Shown: positions 1-7,396, numbered from the stretch's first letter. The stretch: DNA of 27,604 bases from CAYLJV01 sp964510375 (GCA_964510375.1 CAZEBR010000022.1:1-27604); one strand, 5' to 3'. The notes: generated from the letters alone by a model not told the origin. Made by a program: numbers and translations.

Positions 1-55
1 CGTAACTCGTCGGGAAAGCGATAGGTCGCGGGTTCGAATCCCGCCCGGGGCTCCA
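1..55 (+). tRNA. tRNA-Thr, 3' part, with end of a probable 37/38 intron
   Basis: The T arm is unmistakable: GCGGG, TTCGAAT loop, CCCGC at 28-44. It is followed by the acceptor strand CCGGGGC (45-51), discriminator T52 and an encoded CCA (53-55). Upstream, AGGTC (23-27) fits a five-base variable loop and GCGAT (18-22) the 3' anticodon stem. The bases before that cannot form an anticodon loop with T33. They fit the 3' side of an archaeal bulge-helix-bulge: CGGG (11-14) could pair with a CTCG or CTTG anticodon loop, followed by bulge AAA (15-17) cut between 16 and 17. That implies anticodon CGT or TGT (Thr). U73 and a G1-C72, C2-G71 acceptor are typical of archaeal tRNA-Thr. The 5' half lies outside the window, so identity is inferred; the tRNA itself is certain. 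Confidence 0.85.
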
Positions 56-92
56 CTGCCACCAAGTTTGTACCCACCATTGAGGATCGTTG

Positions 93-578
93 GTGCGGAA
101 CTTGAGTCCTCAATTCAAGGTTCTATACAGGGACGAAAACAAATATCTTTGCATAGCGCGGAAAAACTTTTCCAAAATCTTTAAAGAATTAATCGGAAAA
201 CCGAACGTCTTCTCAGAGCAAGTGGATGACGATCTTTTCTTCGATTTGCCCATCAAATTTGACGGTGAAAAGACACAGTTTTCATTGATTGGAACGCAGA
301 ATTCGATAAATGGATATCTAAATATCTTTGAGGAGTTCGACATCCAGTATAAACTGAAGTCGGTGAAGGACCACGATGAATTCGAAAAAACTAGAGACGT
401 CGGTCTTACAGACAGACAGAGAGAAATCATATCGACCGCCTTCGATTTGGGATACTACGACACACCCAAGAAGATAGGCTCGGAGAAATTGGCCGAGATA
501 TTTGAGATATCTCAACCGACCCTTCTCGAACATCTAAGAAAATCCGAGAAAAAAATTATGAAAAATTTCTTTGAATAA
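93..578 (+). CDS. Bat-type HTH regulator (HTH_10 family), short N-terminus
   Basis: Probable DNA-binding transcriptional regulator of the bacterio-opsin-activator (HTH_10) family. The last ~55 residues hold the signature: LTDRQREII, then GYYDTPKKI, then a helix-turn-helix (EKLAEIFEISQPTLLEHLRK) and a basic tail. The region before it resembles only the second half of the usual N-terminal sensor domain. The protein is ~160 residues where relatives are commonly ~200-220. GTG at 93 is chosen because GAGG at 82-85 lies seven bases upstream; TTG at 90 is the alternative. An in-frame TGA at 81-83 prevents extension. The gene starts only ~37 bases after the tRNA 3' end, so it may be a 5'-truncated remnant created at a tRNA junction, or a genuinely short variant. 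Ligand and targets are unknown. Confidence 0.7.
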   Translation: MRNLSPQFKVLYRDENKYLCIARKNFSKIFKELIGKPNVFSEQVDDDLFFDLPIKFDGEKTQFSLIGTQNSINGYLNIFEEFDIQYKLKSVKDHDEFEKTRDVGLTDRQREIISTAFDLGYYDTPKKIGSEKLAEIFEISQPTLLEHLRKSEKKIMKNFFE

Positions 579-780
579 GTTGACGATTCTAACCAAGCAT
601 GTTTAAAAGAATATCTGACCTGAAGTCATTACGTTCTATACTTTTCAAACACAAAGAGGGGAGGGAACAAAGCTAGTCATTGGACAAATGCATTACAGCA
701 CTCTCTTATAAGGATAAATTAGTTGCAAACGCTGACAATTGTTCAATTTTATGCAAATAAAGTTGGGATATAAATAATTT
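579..780. other. Intergenic region between convergent genes
   Basis: About 200 AT-rich bases separate the convergent HTH and zinc-ribbon genes. I see no reading frame with coding character and no copy of the GTTA/TAAC hairpin element found at three other convergent junctions in the window. TATA-like strings (TCTTATAAGG near 703, ATATAAATAA near 769) occur but do not sit upstream of an obvious gene. Confidence 0.4.
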
Positions 781-912
781 CTATTCGGAGCTCTCTTCTT
801 TCTTACCTTTCGAAATTACCGTCAATTCTGCGCCACATATGGAACAAGTCCCGTCTTCCGTTATTTCCGGTCTTTCTTCCACTTCCTTGCCGCAAATGCC
901 ACACTTGGGAAT
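781..912 (-). CDS. Small zinc-ribbon protein, 43 aa, apparent ATT start
   Basis: The frame encodes a 43-residue protein with two CxxC knuckles, CGIC near the start and CSIC near residues 23-26, joined by an acidic linker and ended by a Lys/Glu-rich tail: a rubredoxin-like or zinc-ribbon fold that should bind one Zn. It lies 74 bases downstream of trkA on the same strand and may be cotranscribed. No ATG, GTG or TTG occurs in frame between the previous in-frame stop and the first Cys. An ATT at 912-910 is preceded at four bases by a strong Shine-Dalgarno sequence (GGGGGTGA) and would give Met-Pro-Lys-Cys, a common beginning for such proteins. Alternatively a one-base difference would join a GTG at 919 in another frame. 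Function unknown. Confidence 0.6.
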   Translation of the reverse strand: MPKCGICGKEVEERPEITEDGTCSICGAELTVISKGKKEESSE

Positions 913-986
913 TCTTTCACCCCCAACTATCCCTCAATATCACAAATTACTTAGACTTTTTCTTTGACTAATATTAAAACGGGTTA

Positions 987-1655
987 TTATTCTACGCCGA
1001 GGACCTCCGCCGCTTCTTTGATGCTCTCTGAATCGCCTGAAAGGAAAACTCTATCGTCGGCCAAGATTTCCTCGTTTCCTCTTGGGACTATAAATTCATC
1101 TTCCCTGTAAATTCCAGCGAAAACACAGTTAGTCGGGAAATCCTCCTCCATAATTATCTCCGCTATCCTCATGCCTTTGACCGGAGAGTCCCCAGGAATT
1201 TCCACAATGACAATGGAAACTTCTCCCGATCCTAAATCTGCGACCTTTTCGAGGGATGGGTGTTCGATCTCCAGTATGAGCGAATCCATGTATATCTCGA
1301 CCGTGTTTATCGCCTTCTTTGCTCCGGCTACCCTATAGGCCGCTTTGTACGATGGATCCCTCATCCTCACCAAGATGTTGGATACGCCGAAAGCGTTTGC
1401 AAGAATTGTAAAGGCCAAATTTGCCGAGTCCCTCCCTATCAGTCCGATGCAAACGTCCGCTTTTGCTATTCCTGCCTTTCTAAGCAGTTCTATATCAGAA
1501 GCATCGCCGTTTATCACTTTTGCACCAGTCCTCATGCTGGCCCGATCGCAGGCCTTTTTATCCTTGTCAATTACTATTACGTCGTGCCCCCTCTCGACCA
1601 GTTCTTCGGTGACTCTTCTACCTACTTGTCCCGCCCCTGCCACGATAATATACAT
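987..1655 (-). CDS. trkA: TrkA potassium uptake regulatory subunit
   Basis: Cytoplasmic RCK subunit that gates the TrkH K+ channel in response to nucleotides. Residues 1-~130 form the Rossmann RCK_N domain: the GAGQVG nucleotide loop at residues 7-12, an acidic residue at the end of beta-2 (VIVIDKDKK), then GDASD and IGRDSANL. Residues ~135-222 form an RCK_C domain with ISIVIVEIP-like strands and the VPRG turn. The 222-residue length matches single-RCK-pair TrkA proteins. ATG at 1655 follows GAGGTG. The gene starts eight bases after trkH ends, so the two form one operon. K+ accumulation suits an organism that balances external salt. Confidence 0.95.
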   Translation of the reverse strand: MYIIVAGAGQVGRRVTEELVERGHDVIVIDKDKKACDRASMRTGAKVINGDASDIELLRKAGIAKADVCIGLIGRDSANLAFTILANAFGVSNILVRMRDPSYKAAYRVAGAKKAINTVEIYMDSLILEIEHPSLEKVADLGSGEVSIVIVEIPGDSPVKGMRIAEIIMEEDFPTNCVFAGIYREDEFIVPRGNEEILADDRVFLSGDSESIKEAAEVLGVE

Positions 1656-1663
1656 AGTTCACC

Positions 1664-3139
1664 TCACGCTTCCCAGACCTCTTTGTTTAATAGTATAAAG
1701 ATTGGCAATATTTCAAGTCTTCCTACGAGCATGGCAAACATGTAAAAAATTTTAACCAAAGGATTCAAGGCCGCCATTTCGGTTACGGAAAGGTAGCTAG
1801 GTCCGATGTTACCCAAGGCGGAGAACATGCCCGAGAACGATTCGAGAGAGCCGTGGTTGGAGAGCAGGGCGGTTACCATACCCCCCACAACTAGCAGAAA
1901 AATCCAAGCCGTGAATATTAGGAATATCCGTTCTAACTCAGTTTCCTCGACCCTATCGCCGTCCACGACCAGAGGCGTCATCATTTCGCGAGGTCTCGAG
2001 GCTCTCTTCACTCTGTTCCATATGCCCTTTATCATGATGCCTATCCTCCTGACTTTGACTCCACCTCCCGTGGAGCTGACACATCCACCGATCACCATCA
2101 ATATGAGAAAGATCTGTTTGGCTAGGGCCCCGAAGTACTCGCTGCCGATGAATTGAGTCTGGTAACCTGTAGTCGTGGCGACAGATACTACCTGAAAGAG
2201 TGACTTTCGGAGTAGGGGTTCGATGGCGTTATCGAAAAGTCCCGCCTCAAACATTATCAGAAAGGTGGCGCCGCCTATAATCCCCCACCACATCTTCATC
2301 TCGAGATTATTCCAGAGCGTCCTAATCTTACCGGTCAAGACCCTGAAATGTACGACGAAGTTCGTGCCGCCGAGAAACATGAACACTATCACGGTGTATT
2401 CTATCAGTCTAAAGTGTGTAAACCCGTTCAGGTGATAGTATTCTATGCTCGCATTGTATGGTGAGAAACCGCCGGTGGAGAGGGTAGTGAAAGCATGGGT
2501 TATGGAATCGTAAAACGTGACTCCCTCCAAGCGGAGGAGGAAAATCATCGCTATCGTAAAACCCGCGTAGATTATCCACAAGTACTTGATCGTTCTCATG
2601 ACGTTCGGAACGGGTTTACTGGATCTAATTTTGTGGGATTCTCCCTGGAATAATATATGCTCAGATATGCCCCTCGCTCCGATGAAGAGGAAGAAGGTGA
2701 TTATTCCAAGTCCTCCTATCCACTGGATTATGCTCCTGAAGAAGATCAGGGATTTAGGTAGCACCTCGATATTCGTTATCATCGTTATACCTGTCGTCGT
2801 GAAACCGCTCACGGCCTCAAAGTAGGCGTCGACTACGCTCATGGAGGAGATCCACATAAAGGGAATGGCACAGAAAAAGGAGATTACTATCCAAGAGAGA
2901 CCAGTCACAAAGAGGCCCTGTACGAGATTCAATCTCCTAGCTTCGAACTTCCTCATAAGTCCCAGCCCCACCAAAATCGAGGAAATGGCCGGAACGATGT
3001 AACCGAGGTGAATGCCCTGTATGGACCACTCGGAATATAATATTCCTACCAGGACGGGAACGAGCAGAACGATTCCCGTTATGATAAGAATTCTTCCGAG
3101 GGGCCCAAGCGAGTATCTCAAATTTTTGGGTATTTTCAT
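1664..3139 (-). CDS. trkH: TrkH potassium transporter
   Basis: Integral membrane K+-conducting subunit of the Trk system, 491 residues, with repeated M1-P-M2 units. The four selectivity-filter loops are visible: SGFTTTGIT, TTLSTGGFS, VATTTGYQT and SALGNIGPS, each centred on the conserved Gly. Many hydrophobic segments span the whole length. ATG at 3139 follows GGAAGGAG at a normal distance. In the leader, TGAGA and TCTCA flank that ribosome-binding site and could form a weak five-base-pair stem, but this is too short to call regulatory. The AT-rich promoter region is shared with the divergent primase-like gene. trkA follows after eight bases. Confidence 0.95.
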   Translation of the reverse strand: MKIPKNLRYSLGPLGRILIITGIVLLVPVLVGILYSEWSIQGIHLGYIVPAISSILVGLGLMRKFEARRLNLVQGLFVTGLSWIVISFFCAIPFMWISSMSVVDAYFEAVSGFTTTGITMITNIEVLPKSLIFFRSIIQWIGGLGIITFFLFIGARGISEHILFQGESHKIRSSKPVPNVMRTIKYLWIIYAGFTIAMIFLLRLEGVTFYDSITHAFTTLSTGGFSPYNASIEYYHLNGFTHFRLIEYTVIVFMFLGGTNFVVHFRVLTGKIRTLWNNLEMKMWWGIIGGATFLIMFEAGLFDNAIEPLLRKSLFQVVSVATTTGYQTQFIGSEYFGALAKQIFLILMVIGGCVSSTGGGVKVRRIGIMIKGIWNRVKRASRPREMMTPLVVDGDRVEETELERIFLIFTAWIFLLVVGGMVTALLSNHGSLESFSGMFSALGNIGPSYLSVTEMAALNPLVKIFYMFAMLVGRLEILPIFILLNKEVWEA

Positions 3140-3322
3140 GTTGAGAAACTCCTTCCTAAAATCTCATTTTTTGAGGCCAGCCCCCCTTTAATTCCAGCCA
3201 ATGATTAATTATTAATTCAAAATTTAAGTAGATGATTTCTCTTTTTTTAGTAATACTTTCAGCCCACCCTCCCGATATCCCCTTTTAAAGGCCCTCAACA
3301 TAATTCACCATTGGGATAAACC
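3140..3322. promoter_or_regulatory. Divergent promoter region trkH / AEP-like gene
   Basis: AT-rich region containing a near-palindromic run TTAATTATTAA (about 3205-3215), a candidate TATA element for trkH on the minus strand. TTTTAAAGG at about 3283-3291 lies 25-35 bases upstream of the TTG start at 3323 and is a plausible TATA box for the plus-strand unit, implying a short or absent leader. No experimental support; assigned by position and composition only. Confidence 0.35.
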
Positions 3323-4138
3323 TTGAGGGAATATTATCACCAATCTGGAGTTAAAAGGGCTATTACGGACTTCGTGTACTCCGGATCCTCGGATCCCGTC
3401 CGAGAGTGTGCCTTTTACAACAAAAAGATAGGACAGATCCAGAGGAGTCCGACTCAGGGTGACGATTCGGTTCTCGTGCTGGACTCGGAGGATGCCTTTA
3501 CCTCCGCCTTGAAGGCTAACGCCACGGCGTTTTATTCATCCTACTGGCGCTATTCGAATCCTGCCGAAGCTTCGGGTATTAGAGGAAGGGACTTGGTCTG
3601 GTCAATAAAAGCCGTCGAGGGAGGACTTTCCGTTTCCAAGGAGGTGGCGACGCTTTTCCTCGATGCGCTTGAGGTGGAGGGTTTTCCAGATCCATTCGTG
3701 AAGTATTCGGGAAAGCTGGGCTTCGACGTGCTTGTTCCCTTAGAAAGAATTCAATCGGGTTCTCCCGAAGACTTGGACTTCCTTTTCAATTTTCATAGAA
3801 ATTTGACGGAAAGTATTTCAGAATATATCACTGATCGCAAATCCTTAGAGCTGAAGAGCGATGGAACGACAGTCAAGCTAGCTGGCAGACTGGGCACCTG
3901 CCTCCTTACCGAGCTCCGATGGAGAAGAGGTCTTCTCCTAGCACCGATGAGTCTCCATCCCGGCTCGGGCTTGGTCTCCCTACCTCTACTCCCAAGCGAA
4001 GTTTCGGATTTTTCTGTTTTGAGGGCCAGCCCGGAAAACGTTCACGCCAGGGAATGGTCGATTTCTCGTTCTCTCCCGGGAGATAGACCGGAACCCTCGG
4101 TTCTCCATTCTCCCAAGGGAACTCCTGTGAAGGCTTAG
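3323..4138 (+). CDS. Inactivated archaeo-eukaryotic primase (PriS/LigD-Pol-like) homologue
   Basis: 271 residues resembling the small primase subunit and LigD polymerase domain: REYY near the N-terminus, RECAF at 27-31, AFYSSYWRYSNP at 69-80, GRDLVWSIKA at 88-97, VKYSGKLGFDVLVPL at 126-140, and the late SLHPGSGLVSLPL at 210-222. In active enzymes the segment after GADL is D-I-D (metal ligands); here it is S94-I-K96. The SGxxGYH motif has D135 instead of His, and the third acidic position appears to be E197 after Thr. Catalysis therefore looks abolished while the fold is kept, pointing to a structural or DNA-end-binding role. TTG at 3323 is the only start after an in-frame TAA. The gene precedes ogg by 37 bases, so a repair role is inferred. 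The family call rests on motifs only. Confidence 0.7.
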   Translation: MREYYHQSGVKRAITDFVYSGSSDPVRECAFYNKKIGQIQRSPTQGDDSVLVLDSEDAFTSALKANATAFYSSYWRYSNPAEASGIRGRDLVWSIKAVEGGLSVSKEVATLFLDALEVEGFPDPFVKYSGKLGFDVLVPLERIQSGSPEDLDFLFNFHRNLTESISEYITDRKSLELKSDGTTVKLAGRLGTCLLTELRWRRGLLLAPMSLHPGSGLVSLPLLPSEVSDFSVLRASPENVHAREWSISRSLPGDRPEPSVLHSPKGTPVKA

Positions 4139-4175
4139 GATTTAACTTCGATACCTCTTTATTCTGAAAGGGAAA

Positions 4176-4808
4176 ATGAAGGATTTATGTTCCAAGTTGA
4201 AGGACCTGATGGATTCGGAAGTCGGGGATTCGGTCGACGAGAGAATGGCCGAATTTGAAGAGGTTGGAAGAAAAGGGAATAGAAGATGGTTCTCCGAACT
4301 CTGCTTCTGCATTCTGACCGCAAATTCGACTGCGAGGCTCGGGATAGAAATCCAAGAAGAGTTGGGTCCCGAAGGATTCGCAAGCTTGCCAGAGGAGGAG
4401 CTTCAAGAAAAACTCAATGAATTGGGTCACAGATTCTATCGTACCCGGGCAGGCTATATCGTTCGGGCCAGAAAATACTCCAATTCTATCAAGGAGATTA
4501 TAACCGATATACTTGATCCCAAAGAAAAACGCCGCTGGCTTGTGGAAAATATCAAGGGAATTGGATACAAGGAAGGTAGTCACTTTTTGAGAAACGTGGG
4601 TTACAAAACGCTCATGATTTTGGACAGGCATGTTTTGCGCGTCGTCGATGACTGGGGTGTGATAGATGAGATTCCAAAAACTCTGACCAAAAAGAGGTAC
4701 CTGTCCATCGAGAAAAAAATAGAAAACCTCGCTGAGGAGGTGGGAGTCCCCCTCGGAGAAATTGATCTTTATATATGGTACATGGACACTGGCGAAGTTC
4801 TTAAGTAG
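4176..4808 (+). CDS. ogg: 8-oxoguanine DNA glycosylase/AP lyase, Ogg2 type
   Basis: Base-excision repair enzyme that removes 8-oxoguanine and cleaves the abasic site. The 210-residue length matches archaeal Ogg2 proteins. The helix-hairpin-helix GIGYKEGSHFLRNVG (residues 128-142) carries the catalytic Lys132. The following LDRHVLR segment supplies the catalytic Asp150. Earlier conserved parts are FCILTANSTA (44-53) and the RFYRTRAGYI segment (86-95). ATG at 4176 follows GAAAGG. It is the second gene of a unit with the inactivated primase homologue. A hairpin element 55 bases downstream probably marks the 3' end of the transcript. Confidence 0.93.
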   Translation: MKDLCSKLKDLMDSEVGDSVDERMAEFEEVGRKGNRRWFSELCFCILTANSTARLGIEIQEELGPEGFASLPEEELQEKLNELGHRFYRTRAGYIVRARKYSNSIKEIITDILDPKEKRRWLVENIKGIGYKEGSHFLRNVGYKTLMILDRHVLRVVDDWGVIDEIPKTLTKKRYLSIEKKIENLAEEVGVPLGEIDLYIWYMDTGEVLK

Positions 4809-4863
4809 GAAAAATGGGCTTGACTCTCCGAAACGGCGTCGGACGGACTTATAGATTTTCGAA

Positions 4864-4885
4864 TTTTGTTATGGGCATAACAAAA
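4864..4885 (+). repeat. Dispersed hairpin element, diverged copy 1
   Basis: TTTTGTTA, loop TGGGCA, TAACAAAA. It is the least conserved of four copies. The two loop changes relative to the others (TGGGTG to TGGGCA) turn a possible U-G closing pair into U-A on the plus strand, giving a nine-pair stem with a GGGC tetraloop. It lies between the convergent 3' ends of ogg and the ubiquitin-like gene, with T runs on both strands. Likely a termination or 3'-end element. Confidence 0.7.
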
Positions 4886-5015
4886 ATGATGCCTTGGGGA
4901 ACTCTATTTCGATATAAGGCCGAAAAAAGCCTCCTAGGAAAACGGAAATTTTCAAATCCAAAAAAAGAAGATATTATCTATTCATCCCCTTTTATCACTA
5001 CAAAACTAGGGAACC

Positions 5016-5288
5016 TTACTCAACCGGATCGAAGTACCACTTGTACAAAAGCCCCATATCTCTCGGGAATATAGCCAGCCTCTCCCCGTCCGAAATCTTT
5101 CTTTTTTGACTCGAATACTCCCCGTCCAAAAATATATGGCTGACCTCCGACGGTTCCACGCCGAGGGTCTCCAAGACATCCAAGATTTTATCTTCGGGAG
5201 AAACCTCCAGATCGACAATTCCAATCTTCCTAGAATTCTCGGAGGCAAGCTCGCGGAATTCGCCGTAGAGTCTAACTTTCAGATTCAT
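5016..5288 (-). CDS. Ubiquitin-fold MoaD-like protein lacking Gly-Gly
   Basis: A 90-residue beta-grasp protein: VRLYGEFRELA at the start, a middle IFLDGEYSSQ turn, then DGERLAIFPRDMGLLYKWYF at the end. The pattern follows MoaD/ThiS and Mut7-C ubiquitin-like domains. The chain ends in FDPVE rather than Gly-Gly, so it cannot act as a sulfur carrier by C-terminal thiocarboxylation. A scaffold, chaperone or subunit role for the neighbouring tungsten enzyme is possible. ATG at 5288, 24 bases after the MoaD gene stop, is last in the AOR-moaD-ubl operon. Its 3' end faces ogg across hairpin element copy 1. Confidence 0.7.
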   Translation of the reverse strand: MNLKVRLYGEFRELASENSRKIGIVDLEVSPEDKILDVLETLGVEPSEVSHIFLDGEYSSQKRKISDGERLAIFPRDMGLLYKWYFDPVE

Positions 5289-5312
5289 TTTAAATATCCT
5301 GCTGATACTATT

Positions 5313-5591
5313 TCAACCGCCGCCCACCGGCGGGAAGATAGTAACTCTGTCCCCCTCCTCTAAAGGAGTTTCAAGTCCCTCAAGAAACTTTATATTGCGC
5401 CCGTTAACAAGAACGGAGTATCCTTCTCTTATATCCTTTCCATCGGAATCAGAATAGATCTTTTCGGCAAAAACGTCGTTATATTCTACTAACTTACTAA
5501 TCAATTCACCAACGTCTTTAGCTGAAAAGTCAAATTTTTCCTTGTCGGAAACCTCCCTTAAACCTGCAAATAATTTCAACTCGACGCCCAA
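5313..5591 (-). CDS. moaD: MoaD-family sulfur carrier (small ubiquitin-like)
   Basis: Beta-grasp sulfur carrier with the C-terminus FPPVGGG, whose last two Gly would be adenylated and thiocarboxylated to feed sulfur into molybdopterin/tungstopterin. The N-terminal LKLFAGLREV and the central VLVNGRNI and EEGDRVTIFPP segments are characteristic of MoaD. TTG at 5591 is preferred because GAGAGGCGG lies just upstream; an in-frame TTG at 5606 would add five residues. It follows the AOR gene by about 70 bases on the same strand, so it probably supplies pterin sulfur for AOR or serves as a ubiquitin-like modifier (SAMP). The E1-like partner is not in the window. Confidence 0.85.
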   Translation of the reverse strand: MGVELKLFAGLREVSDKEKFDFSAKDVGELISKLVEYNDVFAEKIYSDSDGKDIREGYSVLVNGRNIKFLEGLETPLEEGDRVTIFPPVGGG

Positions 5592-5659
5592 ATTACCGCC
5601 TCTCAAAGTAAAGTATAGAAAAAGTAAATAAAAAATAGTGGGGAGGTATTTCTCAAGTT

Positions 5660-7396
5660 TTATTTGGCGTGAACACTGTCGAGTTCTTCGTCGGGGACGT
5701 CGAATACGTCATTGTGGGGTGGCAACTCCTCTTCTTTCATAAACTCGGGGATGCGATCGTCCGAACTCGTGAATCCGGCGGCCTTGTTGAACTCCCTTTC
5801 CGTATCGAGTATCTGCTTTCCGATCTCGGGTATGTCTTCAACAGTGAGGTCGGCTCCCAAAACTCCGTTTACGGTCTCCACCATTCCTTCGAGTGCTTCC
5901 GGAATATCGAGGACAGCAAATGCCGTAAAGAGGCAGTAACCTGTAGTGTCTATGACAGCGGTGCTTCTCTGGAGGTTTCTGGAAAGAGTCGCTTTGCCCT
6001 CCTTTTCCAATGGATCGGCCTCGCCGCCGACACTTAAAATCTCGGTAGCAATGGCATAGCCAGCGGTATGATCGGCACCCATGGGAGTAGTGGCATAGGT
6101 AACTCCTATACCCTTGATAGCACGAGGGTCGTAAGCTGGCATTGCCTGTCCCTTGACGGTCGGAATCCTCGAGACGCCAAATGCTTTACCAGTAAACTCC
6201 GTTCCGTTGACAAGAATCCTGCCGAGTGGGGTACCTTTGCGGATCTCGTCCATTAGATCGAGTGCTCCCTCTTCGTCACCAAAATTGATGACGCCGCCCT
6301 CCATGGCGACGGCAATGGTGTTGCCCATTTCTATGGTATCCAAACCGAGGTCGTTACAGGCACGATTCAACTCCCCGACGGTATCAAGGTCGTAGATTCC
6401 ACAGTTAGGGCCCAGAGCCCAGACGGACTCGTACTCCAGAACACCGACCGGGTCCTTTCCACCTTCTTTTGTCCAGACCTCGGAACACTTGATGACACAA
6501 CCGGGACTGCACTGATGGGGTCTTTCTCCTCCTCTCTCATCTATTATCTCCGCTTTCTTCTCTCCCGATACCTTCGAAGACTCCTCAGCTCGGCCTTCAA
6601 GGAAGTTCTTTTGGGGAAGTCCACCTGCTTCATTTATGATATTAACAAGTACGGAAGTGCCGTAAGAATTGAGAGCACCTCCCGGCTTTGTAACATCGTG
6701 GCTTCTGAGACCATCGGCGAGCTTTTTCTTGCCTTCTTTGAAGGTTTCCTCGTCCTCGATTTCGACTCCGGGGGCTTCGTCCGAATCCACAACGATGAAT
6801 TTCAGTCCCCTAGAGGCCATAACAGCACCGACTCCTCCTCTTCCTGAGTATCTGCTAGGTCTCCCCTCCGGATCGTTGAACACGACGCCGGAATTGGCAC
6901 CCAACATCTCTGCCGCTATACCGACTCCGCATATACCTACGTCATCCCCGTATCTATCTCTCAGTTCCTCGTAGGCATCGTATAATCCTTCTCCCGAAAA
7001 TTCGTCCGCATCTAGTAATTCAGCTCCGTCCTTATCTATTTTGAGAATGTGATAGCCATCATCAGAACGGCCTTCCACCACTATTCCTTTTATTCTTAGC
7101 TTTCCGAGCTTTTGGGAAAAATTAGTGCCCGCATTTGCCTCCTTTATACCTCCGGTAAGAGGAGACTTTGTTCCAACCGAAACACGACCGGAACTTGGGG
7201 CGCTGGTTCCGGTTACTATCCCGGGAGCCACGACGAATTTGTTCTTGGGGCCTAGAGGATGGGAAGTAGGGGGGACTTCATCTGCAATTATGGTAGAAGT
7301 CAATCCGCGTCCGCCAAGAGCCTGATAGTCCTCCGGCACATCTTCGTAAGTAATCTCTTTATCGTCCATATTCACTCTGATAATCTTTCTAGACAT
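5660..7396 (-). CDS. Aldehyde ferredoxin oxidoreductase family (tungstopterin) enzyme
   Basis: 578-residue oxidoreductase of the AOR family, oxidising an aldehyde-type substrate with a bis-tungstopterin and one [4Fe-4S] cluster. The N-terminal domain begins RKIIRVNMDDKEI and carries GGRGLTS and APGIVTGTSAPSSGRVSVGTKSP, the pterin-binding part. The cluster Cys are C296, C300 and C304 (CSPGCVIKC) and C488 (TTGYC). The first spacing is CX3C rather than the CX2C of the Pyrococcus enzyme, as in a divergent AOR subfamily. GADHTAGYA (His ~443) corresponds to the active-site His region. ATG at 7396 is chosen because GGGAGGTG precedes it; a longer GTG start would lie inside that site. Substrate unknown. 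The first gene of an operon with two ubiquitin-fold proteins. Confidence 0.92.
   Translation of the reverse strand: MSRKIIRVNMDDKEITYEDVPEDYQALGGRGLTSTIIADEVPPTSHPLGPKNKFVVAPGIVTGTSAPSSGRVSVGTKSPLTGGIKEANAGTNFSQKLGKLRIKGIVVEGRSDDGYHILKIDKDGAELLDADEFSGEGLYDAYEELRDRYGDDVGICGVGIAAEMLGANSGVVFNDPEGRPSRYSGRGGVGAVMASRGLKFIVVDSDEAPGVEIEDEETFKEGKKKLADGLRSHDVTKPGGALNSYGTSVLVNIINEAGGLPQKNFLEGRAEESSKVSGEKKAEIIDERGGERPHQCSPGCVIKCSEVWTKEGGKDPVGVLEYESVWALGPNCGIYDLDTVGELNRACNDLGLDTIEMGNTIAVAMEGGVINFGDEEGALDLMDEIRKGTPLGRILVNGTEFTGKAFGVSRIPTVKGQAMPAYDPRAIKGIGVTYATTPMGADHTAGYAIATEILSVGGEADPLEKEGKATLSRNLQRSTAVIDTTGYCLFTAFAVLDIPEALEGMVETVNGVLGADLTVEDIPEIGKQILDTEREFNKAAGFTSSDDRIPEFMKEEELPPHNDVFDVPDEELDSVHAK

Noticed and set aside
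3140..3190. RNA switch in the trkH leader (TGAGA/TCTCA flanking the ribosome-binding site)
   Set aside because: Only five base pairs around a 15-base loop; easily chance and no further structure seen.
4814..5074. 86-codon plus-strand ORF after ogg
   Set aside because: It contains hairpin element copy 1, runs into the 3' end of the ubiquitin-like gene on the other strand and shows no protein family pattern.
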